From: Streptomyces thermolilacinus SPC6
GTDB lineage: Bacteria; Actinomycetota; Actinomycetes; Streptomycetales; Streptomycetaceae
Assembly (NCBI RefSeq): GCF_000478605.2
Contig: NZ_ASHX02000001.1
Location: forward strand, 3,449,895-3,513,894
Direction: 5' to 3'
DNA: 64,000 bases
The notes under the pieces are model-generated. The model was not told where the DNA came from and did not search any database. It saw only the letters and a list, made by a program, of their open reading frames with translations. The number at the start of each line of letters is the position of its first letter. Position 1 is the stretch's first letter. A program made the position numbers and the translations under genes. This document shows, piece by piece, positions 55,865-64,000 of the stretch.

Positions 55865-55878
55865 CTTACGTTGCTGGT

Positions 55879-56121
55879 ATGACCGAACACCGTCCCGCCG
55901 CCCTCAGCGACCGCGAACGCGCCGTCCTCGCCATGGAGCGGCGCTCGTGGCCGGGCCCCGGCGCCAAGGAGCGCGCGATCCGCGAGCAGCTGGACCTGTC
56001 GCCCGCGCGCTACTACCAGCTGCTGAACGCGCTGCTGGACGACGAGCGCGCGCTGGCGCACGACCCCGTGACCGTCAACCGCCTGCGCCGCCTCCGCGCC
56101 GACCGCGAGTCCCGCCGCTGA
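55879..56121 (+). CDS. DUF3263 family protein
   Basis: The 80-residue protein matches the actinobacterial DUF3263 plan. LSDRERAVLAMERRSWPGPGAKE (split over about 9-31) leads into a short helix-turn-helix-like segment (LDLSPARYYQLLNALLDDE near 39-57). A basic tail follows (RLRRLRADRESRR). The helical DNA-binding-like look suggests a small regulator, but no target is known. It begins 14 bases after the sugar-binding gene. Confidence 0.82.
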   Translation: MTEHRPAALSDRERAVLAMERRSWPGPGAKERAIREQLDLSPARYYQLLNALLDDERALAHDPVTVNRLRRLRADRESRR

Positions 56122-56194
56122 CCCGTGGCGGGGCGCGGTCCGGCGGGCGGACGGTCAGGTGTGGTGGCGGGGGCGTGTGGATAGGTACGGACAC

Positions 56195-57037
56195 ATGTCC
56201 AGCAACTCGCTTCCCCGCCCCACCACGCCCGCAGGCCGGGACGCCCTGGCCACCCTCCTGGCGAACCCCTCCGACGTCGTCGTCGCCGTGGACTTCGACG
56301 GCACCCTCGCGCCGATCGTCGCCGACCCCGAGCGGGCCCGCGCCCACCCCGACGCCGTCCCCGCGCTCGCCGCCCTCGCGCCGCGCGTCGCGTCCGTCGC
56401 CGTCATCACCGGCCGCCCCGCCGGGGTCGCCGTACGGTACGGCGGCTTCGCCGGGGTCCCCGGCCTCGACCACCTCGTCGTCCTCGGCCACTACGGCGCC
56501 GAGCGCTGGGACGCCGCCACCGGCGAGGTGCGCGCCGCACCCGAGCACCCGGGCGTCACCGCCGTACGGGCCGAACTGCCCGGCGTCCTGGAGCGGGCCG
56601 GCGCGTGGCCCGGGACCTGGATCGAGGAGAAGGGCCGAGCGGTCGCCGTCCACACCCGCCGCGCCACCGACCCGCAGGCCGCGTTCGACGCCCTGACCGG
56701 CCCGCTCACCGACCTGGCCACCCGCCACGGCCTGGTCGTCGAACCGGGCCGCATGGTCCTGGAGCTGCGCCCGCCGGGCATGGACAAGGGCCAGGCCCTG
56801 CTGGAGCACGTACGGGAGACGGGCGCGCGGGCCGTGCTCTACGCGGGCGACGACCTGGGCGACCTCCCGGCGTTCGCGGCGGTCGAGAAGCTCCGCGCGG
56901 ACGGCGTGCCGGGCCTGCTGGTGTGCAGCGGCAGCGACGAGGTCCAGGCCCTGTCCGCCCGCGCCGACCTCACCCTCCGGGGCCCGGCGGAGGTCGTCGC
57001 CTTCTTCGCCGCGCTGGCGCAGGCGATGCCGGACTGA
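56195..57037 (+). CDS. otsB: Trehalose-6-phosphate phosphatase
   Basis: The 280-residue HAD phosphatase has motif I DFDGTLAP with nucleophile D33 and acid D35, motif II VITGRP near 71, and GPGRMVLELRPPGMDKGQAL with the motif III Lys near 196. Motif IV is YAGDDLGDLPAF near 215. It removes phosphate from trehalose-6-phosphate. It is convergent with otsA on the other strand, so the two OtsAB genes meet tail to tail. The ATG at 56195 is chosen over an upstream GTG at 56159. Confidence 0.93.
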   Translation: MSSNSLPRPTTPAGRDALATLLANPSDVVVAVDFDGTLAPIVADPERARAHPDAVPALAALAPRVASVAVITGRPAGVAVRYGGFAGVPGLDHLVVLGHYGAERWDAATGEVRAAPEHPGVTAVRAELPGVLERAGAWPGTWIEEKGRAVAVHTRRATDPQAAFDALTGPLTDLATRHGLVVEPGRMVLELRPPGMDKGQALLEHVRETGARAVLYAGDDLGDLPAFAAVEKLRADGVPGLLVCSGSDEVQALSARADLTLRGPAEVVAFFAALAQAMPD

Positions 57038-57172
57038 TGCCTGACTGACGCCGGGGCGCGGCGGACCGGGGCCGGGGCGCGCCGACCGGGGCCGGGCGCC
57101 GGGCCATGGCCGCCCGGTGCTCCGCGCACCGTCGGCGACCACCGGGGACCTCCCGCGCCCGCCCCCTGCGCC

Positions 57173-58573
57173 CTACGCGCCCGCCCCGCCCCGCAGCGCC
57201 TTCAGCTGGTCCAGGAACCAGCGCTGGGGCGGGAGGGACGTGGCGGCGGCGGCCAGGCGCTTGGTGCGTTCCGCGCGCTCGGCCGGGGCCATCGACAGGG
57301 CCTCGTGCAGGGCCTCCGCCGTGGCCGACACGTCGTACGGGTTCACCGTCACCGCGTCGGCGCCCAGTTCCTCGTACGCGCCCGCCTCCCGCGACAGGAC
57401 CAGGGCGCAGCCCGAGTCGGAGACGACCGGAACCTCCTTGGCGACCAGGTTCATGCCGTCCCGGATGGGGTTGACCAGCGCCACGTCGGCCAGGCGGTAC
57501 GCGGCCAGGGAGCGCGCGAAGTCGTCCTTCACGTGCAGCAGGACCGGCGTCCACGTCTCCGTGCCGAACTCGGCGTTGATCTCCTCGGCGACCCGCGACA
57601 CCTCGGCCGTGTAGCGCCGGTAGACGTCCAGGTCCTGCCGGGACGGGTAGGCGAAGGCGATGTGCACGACCCGCTCGCGCCATTCCGGGCGCGCGGTCAG
57701 CAGCTCGCGGAAGGCCAGCAGGCCGCGCACGATGTTCTTCGACAGCTCCGTGCGGTCCACGCGGATGACCGTCTTGCGGCCGTCGCCGCCGATCTGGTCC
57801 CGCAGCGCCGCCATCCGCTCCTCGACGTCCGCCCGCCGCGACCGCTCCCGCAGGAAGTCCGCGTCCGCGCCGAGGCCGTGCACGCCGATCTCCGTCGAGC
57901 CCGTACCGCCCAGCACGCGCGCGCAGCACGCCGTGAACGCCTCCGCCCAGCGGCGCGTCAGGAAGCCCAGCCGGTCGGCGCCGAGCATGCCGCGCAGCAG
58001 CTCGGCCGCGATGTCGTCGGGGAGCATGCCGAAGTAGTCCGGCGGCGCCCACGGGGTGTGCGAGAAGTGCCCGATGCGCAGGTCGGGCCGCAGTTCGCGG
58101 AGCATCCCGGGCGCCAGCGCCAGGTGGTAGTCCTGGATCAGGACCGCCGCGCCCGGCGCCGCCTCCGCCGCGAGGGCCTGCGCGAAGGCGCGGTTGTACG
58201 CCCGGTACGCCTCCCACTCGCGGCGGAAGGCGGCGTCGAAGGCGGGCTCCAGCGGCGTCTGGTACAGCATGTGGTGGACGAACCACAGCACCGAGTTGGC
58301 GACGCCGTTGTACGCGGCGGTGTGCGTGCCCTCGCCCGCCAGCGCGTCGATGTCCAGCATCCGGACGCCCGTCTCACCGACGCCGCGCCGTACCGCCTCG
58401 CGGTCGCCGTCGCCGAGTGCCGCGCACACCCACACCGCGCCCGCGTCGGGCCCGATCGCGGAGAGCCCCGACACCAGGCCCCCGCCGCCGCGCCGCGCCT
58501 GAAGTCCGCCGTCCTCGTCCAGCGCGTAACTGACCGGACCGCGATTCGATGCCACCAGGATGTCCGAGACCAT
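57173..58573 (-). CDS. otsA: Trehalose-6-phosphate synthase
   Basis: The 466-residue GT20 glycosyltransferase has the acceptor site VLIQDYHLALAPGMLREL (about 143-160), GHFSHTPWAPPDYF, and the basic active-site segment VIRVDRTELSKNIVRGLLAF (Arg and Lys near 265-275). The nucleotide-sugar-binding end is RDGMNLVAKE near 362. It makes trehalose-6-phosphate from glucose-6-phosphate and UDP- or GDP-glucose. The HTPWAP block replaces the usual HTPFPS. The glucosyl-3-phosphoglycerate synthase gene lies 45 bases upstream on the same strand. Confidence 0.94.
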   Translation of the reverse strand: MVSDILVASNRGPVSYALDEDGGLQARRGGGGLVSGLSAIGPDAGAVWVCAALGDGDREAVRRGVGETGVRMLDIDALAGEGTHTAAYNGVANSVLWFVHHMLYQTPLEPAFDAAFRREWEAYRAYNRAFAQALAAEAAPGAAVLIQDYHLALAPGMLRELRPDLRIGHFSHTPWAPPDYFGMLPDDIAAELLRGMLGADRLGFLTRRWAEAFTACCARVLGGTGSTEIGVHGLGADADFLRERSRRADVEERMAALRDQIGGDGRKTVIRVDRTELSKNIVRGLLAFRELLTARPEWRERVVHIAFAYPSRQDLDVYRRYTAEVSRVAEEINAEFGTETWTPVLLHVKDDFARSLAAYRLADVALVNPIRDGMNLVAKEVPVVSDSGCALVLSREAGAYEELGADAVTVNPYDVSATAEALHEALSMAPAERAERTKRLAAAATSLPPQRWFLDQLKALRGGAGA

Positions 58574-58617
58574 GAGCCCAACCTAGCCCGACCGGGAAAC
58601 GCTCAAACGTGCGGAAA

Positions 58618-59595
58618 TCAAGCCACCCGGCGCTTGTCCAGGTACTCCGCGACCTCCCGCATCGGCGGCCGCTCCTCCGTGTCCACCGGGTGGGTGCGCG
58701 GGGTGAAACCCGCCTCCGTACGGTCGAACTGGGTGAGCCGGGGCCGTACGAGATGGCCGCGCGACAGCCGCAGCTGCGCCGTCCGGTAGATCGCCGCCGC
58801 CATCCGCCCGAGCGCCCGCTCGTCCTGGTGCCGGTGCAGCCGTACGCCCACGTCCACCTGCGCCAGCGCGTCCAGGCCCACCAGGTGCAGCGCGTCCACC
58901 AGGAGCCCCAGCTCCACCCCGTACCCCACCGGGAACGGCAGCCGCTCCAGCAGCGTGCGCCGGGCCGCGTACTCCCCGCCCAGCGGCTGGACGAACCCGG
59001 CGAGCTGCGGCCAGTGCAGGTTCAGCAGCGGCCGCGCGACCAGCTCCGTCACCCGCCCGCCCTGTCCGGCGCCCGCCGGCCCCCCGGAGGCCGCGCCACC
59101 GGGGGTGAACGGCCGGTCGTACATCGCCTTCACGAACTCCACGTCCGGCTCCGTGAGCAGCGGGCCCACGATCCCCGTCACGAAGTCCGCGTCGAACTCC
59201 CGCAGGTCCGCGTCGACGAAGCACACCACGTCCCCGCCCGTGACCAGCAGCGACCGCCACAGCACCTCCCCCTTGCCGGGCAGGGCCGGTATGCGCGGCA
59301 GCACCTCGTCGCGCGCCACCACCCGCGCGCCCGCCTCCGCGGCGACCTCCGCCGTCCGGTCCGTGGACCCCGAGTCCAGGACCACCAGCTCGTCCACGAG
59401 CGGCACCGCGTCGGACATCAGGTCCCGGCGGATGACGGCGACGATCTCGCCGACCGTCGCCTCCTCGTTCAGCGCGGGCAGGACGACGCTCACGGTCGTG
59501 CCGTGGGCCCGTTTCGCGGCGAGCAGCTGGTCGATCGGCCGGTCGGCCACGGACCAGGACCGCCGGCCGAGCCAGCGCTCCACCTCTTCCAGCAC
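58618..59595 (-). CDS. gpgS: Glucosyl-3-phosphoglycerate synthase
   Basis: The 325-residue GT81 enzyme has SVVLPALNEEATVGEIV (about 33-49) with the sugar-nucleotide loop, ELVVLDSGSTDRTAEVA, GKGEVLWRS, and the metal motif FVDADLREFDADFV. It transfers glucose to 3-phosphoglycerate, the first step to glucosylglycerate and methylglucose lipopolysaccharide-type compounds. The GTG at 59595 is preferred because GAGGAG sits 8 bases upstream; the GTG at 59604 would touch that RBS. It probably shares a transcript with otsA, so two compatible-solute routes sit together. Confidence 0.92.
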   Translation of the reverse strand: MLEEVERWLGRRSWSVADRPIDQLLAAKRAHGTTVSVVLPALNEEATVGEIVAVIRRDLMSDAVPLVDELVVLDSGSTDRTAEVAAEAGARVVARDEVLPRIPALPGKGEVLWRSLLVTGGDVVCFVDADLREFDADFVTGIVGPLLTEPDVEFVKAMYDRPFTPGGAASGGPAGAGQGGRVTELVARPLLNLHWPQLAGFVQPLGGEYAARRTLLERLPFPVGYGVELGLLVDALHLVGLDALAQVDVGVRLHRHQDERALGRMAAAIYRTAQLRLSRGHLVRPRLTQFDRTEAGFTPRTHPVDTEERPPMREVAEYLDKRRVA

Positions 59596-59751
59596 GCGCG
59601 CCACTCCTCGGTTCCATGGTTGTTACGGGGCAGTATGTGATCCATCTCGCGGTTCGGACGCCTATCTCAGGCATCCACCGCGTCGGTTACAGTCTTGAAC
59701 AACGCGCGAGACCACCGCATGCCGGGGTCCCGTGCCGACAACCACATACCG

Positions 59752-59893
59752 CTCATCCAGAGGGGCAGAGGGACACGGCCCGATGAAGCCCCGGCAACCC
59801 TCCAGTCGGTTCTCGCACGTTCACGCGAGGTCCCCCGGCTAGGGAAGGTGCCAAATCCGTCTCACGGCGACACGCGCCAGTGAGAAAGATGAG
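59752..59893 (+). promoter_or_regulatory. S-box (SAM-I) riboswitch upstream of thrC
   Basis: The P1 arms CTCATC (59752-59757) and GATGAG (59888-59893) pair perfectly. Inside are the conserved S-box segments: AGAGGGACACGGCCCGATGA, CCCCGGCAACC, and the SAM-contact region GGAAGGTGCCAAATCC, then AGAAAGATGAG. All core blocks are in order. The thrC ATG follows 20 bases after P1, so SAM binding could act on translation initiation. This puts threonine synthase under S-adenosylmethionine control at the methionine/threonine branch. Confidence 0.92.
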
Positions 59894-59913
59894 GAGAAAG
59901 GGCCTCGCCTCCC

Positions 59914-61230
59914 ATGGCTGTGCAGACCGACGCACCCACCACCCCCTCCGCCGCGTCCCCGGCTTCCCCGGCCTCTGCGGTCGATCTCGGCCCCGCCGCC
60001 GGACTCTCCTGCCGCGAATGCGGCGAGCGCTTCCCGCTCGGCCCGGTCTTCGCCTGCGAGCAGTGTTTCGGTCCCCTCGAAGTCGCCTACGACCTCCCGG
60101 CCGGCGACCCGGAGAAGCTCCGCGAGCGCATCGAGTCCGGCCCCGCCAACATCTGGCGCTACGCCCCGCTGCTGCCCGTCCCCGCGGACGTCGCGGACAA
60201 GCCGAACCTCAACCCCGGCTGGACCCCCCTCGTCAAGGCCGACAACCTCGCCCGCGAACTGGGCGTCACCGGCGGCCTGTACGTCAAGGACGACTCGGGC
60301 AACCCCACGCACTCCTTCAAGGACCGCGTGGTCGCCCAGGCCCTGGAGGCCGCGCGCGCCTTCGGCTTCACCACCCTCTCCTGCTCCTCCACCGGCAACC
60401 TGGCGGGCGCGGTCGGCGCGGCCGCCGCCCGGGCCGGTTTCCGCTCCTGCGTGTTCATCCCGCACGACCTGGAGCAGGGCAAGGTCGTGATGGCCGCGGT
60501 GTACGGCGGCGACCTGGTCGGCATCGAGGGCACGTACGACGACGTCAACCGCTTCTGCTCGGAGCTCATCGGCGACCCGCTCGGCGAGGGCTGGGGGTTC
60601 GTCAACGTCAACCTGCGGCCGTACTACGCGGAGGGCTCCAAGACCCTCGCCTACGAGATCTGCGAGCAGCTCGGCTGGCGGCTGCCGGACCAGCTCGTCG
60701 TGCCGATCGCGTCCGGCTCCCAGCTCACGAAGATCGACAAGGGGCTCCAGGAGCTGATCCGGCTCGGTCTGGTCGAGGACAAGCCGTACAAGATCTTCGG
60801 CGCGCAGGCCGAGGGCTGCTCCCCGGTGTCCGCCGCGTTCAAGGCGGGTCACGACGTCGTACGGCCGCAGAAGCCGAACACGATCGCCAAGTCGCTCGCC
60901 ATCGGCAACCCGGCCGACGGCCCGTACGTCCTGGACATCGCCCGCCGCACGGGCGGCGCGGTCGAGGACGTCACCGACGAGCAGGTCGTGGACGCGATCA
61001 AGCTGCTGGCCCGTACGGAGGGCATCTTCGCCGAGACGGCGGGCGGGGTGACCGTCGGCGTCACGCGCAAGCTGATCGAGAACGGCCTGCTGGACCCGTC
61101 CCTCACCACCGTCGTCCTCAACACGGGCGACGGCCTGAAGACCCTGGACGCGGTCGCCCCGACGACCGGTCCCACCGCGACGATCCGCCCGAGCCTGGAC
61201 GCGTTCCGCGACGCCGGCCTCGCCAACTGA
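59914..61230 (+). CDS. thrC: Threonine synthase
   Basis: The 438-residue PLP enzyme has an N-terminal zinc-ribbon-like segment (C33, C36, C48, C51) after an Ala/Ser/Pro-rich start. The PLP lysine K136 is in NPTHSFKDRVV, TLSCSSTGNLAGAVGAAAAR supplies the phosphate loop, and VVPIASGSQLTKIDKG is near 260. It converts O-phosphohomoserine to threonine. A SAM riboswitch precedes it at 59752. The GGAG and AAAGGG upstream put the RBS within reach of the riboswitch. A MoaD/ThiS-type gene follows after 20 bases. Confidence 0.96.
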   Translation: MAVQTDAPTTPSAASPASPASAVDLGPAAGLSCRECGERFPLGPVFACEQCFGPLEVAYDLPAGDPEKLRERIESGPANIWRYAPLLPVPADVADKPNLNPGWTPLVKADNLARELGVTGGLYVKDDSGNPTHSFKDRVVAQALEAARAFGFTTLSCSSTGNLAGAVGAAAARAGFRSCVFIPHDLEQGKVVMAAVYGGDLVGIEGTYDDVNRFCSELIGDPLGEGWGFVNVNLRPYYAEGSKTLAYEICEQLGWRLPDQLVVPIASGSQLTKIDKGLQELIRLGLVEDKPYKIFGAQAEGCSPVSAAFKAGHDVVRPQKPNTIAKSLAIGNPADGPYVLDIARRTGGAVEDVTDEQVVDAIKLLARTEGIFAETAGGVTVGVTRKLIENGLLDPSLTTVVLNTGDGLKTLDAVAPTTGPTATIRPSLDAFRDAGLAN

Positions 61231-61250
61231 ACACCCGGGAGACACGAACC

Positions 61251-61526
61251 ATGAGCGTCAACGTCCGCATCCCCACCATCCTGCGCACCTACACGGGCGG
61301 CCGGGCCGAGGTCCCGGCGGAGGGCACGACCCTCGCGGAGGTCATCGAGTCCCTGGAGAAGAACCACCCGGGCATCGCCGCCCGCGTCCTGGACGACCAG
61401 GGCCAGCTGCGCCGCTTCGTGAACGTGTACGTCAACGACGATGACGTCCGCTTCGAGCGGGGCCTCGCCACGGCCACGCCGGAGGGTGCGGGCGTCTCGA
61501 TCATCCCGGCGGTCGCCGGCGGGTGA
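61251..61526 (+). CDS. MoaD/ThiS-family sulfur carrier protein
   Basis: The 91-residue ubiquitin-fold protein ends in Gly-Gly (VAGG), the tail that is thiocarboxylated in ThiS, MoaD and CysO. VNVRIPTILRTYTGG and VNVYVNDDDVRFERGL are beta strands of the fold. Adjacency to thrC recalls CysO of mycobacterial cysteine synthesis and the MoaD-like carriers used by Streptomyces MoeZ pathways. The target (cysteine, molybdopterin or another thio-product) is not fixed. GGGAGA lies 9 bases before the ATG. A strong terminator follows at 61586. Confidence 0.88.
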   Translation: MSVNVRIPTILRTYTGGRAEVPAEGTTLAEVIESLEKNHPGIAARVLDDQGQLRRFVNVYVNDDDVRFERGLATATPEGAGVSIIPAVAGG

Positions 61527-61585
61527 CCGCGCCCGAGGCCCTCGGCGCTTCGCGGCCCTTCGGCGGCCGCGTCCCCAGGGCCCGT

Positions 61586-61645
61586 ACGGAAGCGCCCCCG
61601 TCCCCCTCACGGCTCCGGCCGTGCGGGGGGAGGGGGCGCTTCCGT
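61586..61645 (+). terminator. Strong terminator after the thrC operon
   Basis: ACGGAAGCGCCCCC (61586-61599) pairs without mismatch with GGGGGCGCTTCCGT (61632-61645), with inner stems in the 32-base loop, followed by TCTTCG. It lies 60 bases after the carrier gene stop. Confidence 0.85.
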
Positions 61646-61649
61646 TCTT

Positions 61650-62028
61650 CGTTCCACGGGGAAGTCCGGGAAAAGTAGGGGGATTGAGCGCGGTAGAGTT
61701 GGGGCAGTTCCCCGCCCCGCCTGTGCCGGACGCATATGAGAATGCGCCGGGGTCCGATAAGAAGTAGCCAAACTGACGTTGCTGCGTGCGTGATTTGCGC
61801 GCTTTGTCGGCCCGACTTGCCCGGGATTCAACCCATTCCAGCCGCCATTTCCGTTCACCGGTGCGCGGATTTCTCGTCCGACTGACCTGTTGCAGAGGGC
61901 AGTTGGGCAGATACATTCAGCCGCGGTCGACGCGTTCCGGCGCACGCCCACCCCTGTCAGTGGGCGAGGTCTGACCCGGGTCCGCGAAGTGCGGTCCTGT
62001 GCAAGGGCCAGTAATAGGGGAGTTAGGC
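61650..62028 (+). other. Long leader region upstream of the cold-shock gene
   Basis: No known gene is supported. The stretch is AT-richer than its neighbours and probably holds the promoter and a long 5' untranslated region of the cold-shock gene, as in many csp genes. It contains a 49-codon open frame at 61736-61885 (start MRMRRGPIRSSQTD, three Cys near the middle) with no good RBS. I do not call that frame a gene. No terminator-like hairpin is obvious. Confidence 0.5.
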
Positions 62029-62232
62029 ATGGCTCAGGGCACCGTCAAGTGGTTCAACGCGGAGAAGGGGTACGGCTTCATCGCGGTCGACGGTGGTGCG
62101 GATGTTTTCGTGCACTACAGCGCGATCCAGATGGACGGCTACCGCACCCTTGAGGAGGGCCAGCGGGTCGAGTTCGAGATCTCGCAGGGCCAGAAGGGTC
62201 CGCAGGCGGACATGGTCAAGATCGCCGTCTAA
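62029..62232 (+). CDS. Cold-shock protein (CspA family)
   Basis: The 67-residue single cold-shock domain has [12 protein letters not shown] (RNP1, about 7-18) and DVFVHYSAI (RNP2, about 26-34). The length is that of a bare CspA-type OB-fold RNA chaperone. The long AT-richer leader upstream (61650-62028) fits post-transcriptional control by temperature, as in other csp genes. AGGGGAG lies 5-11 bases before the ATG. It resembles the Streptomyces ScoF group. A terminator follows at 62262. Confidence 0.95.
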   Translation: MAQGTVKWFNAEKGYGFIAVDGGADVFVHYSAIQMDGYRTLEEGQRVEFEISQGQKGPQADMVKIAV

Positions 62233-62261
62233 GCACGACGCGTTCCGGCCAACGGCATCGT

Positions 62262-62302
62262 ACGAAGGGCTCGTACTCCACCCAGGAGTCCGGGCCCTTC
62301 GT
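62262..62302 (+). terminator. Terminator after the cold-shock gene
   Basis: ACGAAGGGC (62262-62270) pairs with GCCCTTCGT (62294-62302), and ACTCC pairs with GGAGT inside. It lies 30 bases after the stop. Confidence 0.78.
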
Positions 62303-62975
62303 CCTGCCCGGCCCCCGCCGCCCCTGCCCTGCGGGCCACCCCCACGAGCCTCGCGCCCGCGGGCCCACGCGCCTGGCGCCTCGCGCCCGCGGGCCCTGTG
62401 CGTCCCGGTACGCCCCGCGCGTGCCCGCCCCGCGCCTGCGGGGCCGCCCTGGTGCGCCACGCTCTACGCGCCCGCCCCTGCGGGGCCAGCGTGTCCCGCC
62501 GCCGCGTGCGTCCGCTCCGCTGTGGGCGTGCGTTCCTCCCGCAAGGCTTCGTCCAGGGAGGACCCCCCAGGGCGGAACGGGTGGGCGCGGCGGACCTGGC
62601 GGGTGCCCGTTCCAGCGCCCACCGCACAGGTGCGCAACCTGCCGGGCGGGGCACCCCGTTGTGTCCACCCGTTCCGCCCCTTGCGGAACGCCTGGCCACA
62701 ACGCGGGCGGCGGCGCCGTTGTCCTGAGCCGCAGGCGCGGGACGTGGGGCACCCGGCCGGGGGCGGCAGGCCGGCGTGGCCCGCAGGCAGTGCGTTCCTT
62801 GCGGTGGGGCGCGGGCCGGGGCTCCTGGCCGGTGCGGGCCGTGGCGCGGCGGGGTCGGGGCCCGGCGGCAGGGGCCTGAGCCAGGGGGCCTGATCGGGCG
62901 TTGGGCGCGGGGCCTCAGTGGGGTGCCGTCCAGGCACGGAGCGGGAGGTTGCCGGACCCCGGAGTGCGGGAGGCG
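62303..62975. other. Gene-free GC-rich region between csp and groEL2
   Basis: No frame on either strand has a recognisable protein or a good RBS, though several open frames exist because of the extreme GC content. It holds two exact 19-base direct repeats (62348-62396) and a 14-base inverted repeat GGCGGAACGGGTGG (62571-62584 / 62666-62679). A short hairpin GTTCCGC / GCGGAAC (about 62672-62690) is also present. A non-coding RNA is possible, but I have no direct support. Confidence 0.5.
62348..62396. repeat. 19-bp direct repeat pair
   Basis: GCCTCGCGCCCGCGGGCCC occurs at 62348-62366 and again at 62378-62396, a 30-base period. A less exact version continues downstream near 62430. Confidence 0.8.
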
Positions 62976-63002
62976 CTTGCACTCTCATAGGGCGAGTGCT
63001 AA
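62976..63002. promoter_or_regulatory. CIRCE element 1 (HrcA operator)
   Basis: CTTGCACTC-N9-GAGTGCTAA matches the CIRCE consensus TTAGCACTC-N9-GAGTGCTAA except for two bases in the left arm. It lies 162 bases before the groEL ATG. HrcA should repress here. Confidence 0.88.
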
Positions 63003-63011
63003 TCATTGGCG

Positions 63012-64000
<989 letters not shown>

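Noticed and set aside
61736..61885. 49-residue Cys-containing frame in the cold-shock leader
   Set aside because: No Shine-Dalgarno, no known family, and the base composition fits an untranslated leader. It is kept only as a point to check.
62216..62752. Minus-strand frames of 150-180 codons between csp and groEL2
   Set aside because: The translations are Arg/Gly/Ala/Pro-rich, overlap each other in several frames, and lack an RBS or domain.

Overview
The window is high-GC actinobacterial chromosome, almost certainly Streptomyces. The evidence is codon use with a strong G/C third-position bias, a dnaK-grpE-dnaJ-hspR operon with HAIR operators, clpB under its own HAIR, a parS site with the Streptomyces ParB core, DasR-type operators at nagKA, SARP-free core metabolism, and a groEL gene behind two CIRCE boxes. 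About 65 protein genes are supported. I found no rRNA, tRNA, transposase, prophage or CRISPR array.

Layout. Bases 1-4970: a partial sugar transferase, then the HspR-controlled chaperone operon closed by a strong terminator. 4990-7888: a lipoprotein gene, then a compact cassette that looks accessory. It holds a LuxR-type regulator, a divergent exported peptide made of nine EPSW(E/D) repeats, and a translationally coupled small Rieske-like protein without cluster ligands. 7927-19012: an F420/PPOX-type protein, clpB, a YbjN-like protein, an aminotransferase, two tiny Gly/Cys-rich membrane proteins, DUF2617, a membrane-fused spermidine-synthase-like protein, a CoxG/SRPBCC protein, an aldose epimerase and pyrE. 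19013-26373: a parS site inside the pyrE 3' hairpin, fba, a PatB-type aminotransferase, DUF3151 and DUF3152 proteins, and a three-gene kynurenine route (tryptophan dioxygenase, kynureninase, formamidase-like hydrolase) that would take tryptophan to anthranilate.

26507-38291: a NarL-type two-component system, an AhpD-like carboxymuconolactone decarboxylase driven by an adjacent ECF41 sigma factor, a lipoprotein with a possible small upstream gene, a P450, an ABC exporter with a divergent MarR-like regulator and palindromic operator, a DagK-like protein, purA and an acetyltransferase. 38292-50074: a quinone oxidoreductase, an FAD oxidoreductase, an HbpS-SenS-SenR-like heme/redox sensing system, an M1 peptidase lipoprotein, TerD, ArfB, a flavin reductase and a GAF-PAS-GGDEF diguanylate cyclase (CdgB type) behind a perfect CRP-type palindrome.

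50138-64000: a CBM-like membrane protein with a frameshift at a C8 run, a PfkB kinase, nagA and a ROK kinase, then a divergent sugar-binding lipoprotein with dre-like DasR sites, otsB, otsA, glucosyl-3-phosphoglycerate synthase, an S-box (SAM-I) riboswitch ahead of threonine synthase, a MoaD/ThiS-type carrier, a cold-shock protein, a 0.9-kb gene-free stretch, and the 5' part of groEL.

The strongest candidate for an undescribed system is the LuxR / EPSW-repeat peptide / degenerate Rieske cassette at 5908-7888. Other points worth a look are the parS inside a terminator-like hairpin, the frameshift at 50443-50450, the low-complexity insertion inside the CdgB GGDEF domain, the Thr that replaces the usual catalytic His in the tryptophan dioxygenase, and the Gly/Cys-rich membrane pair.
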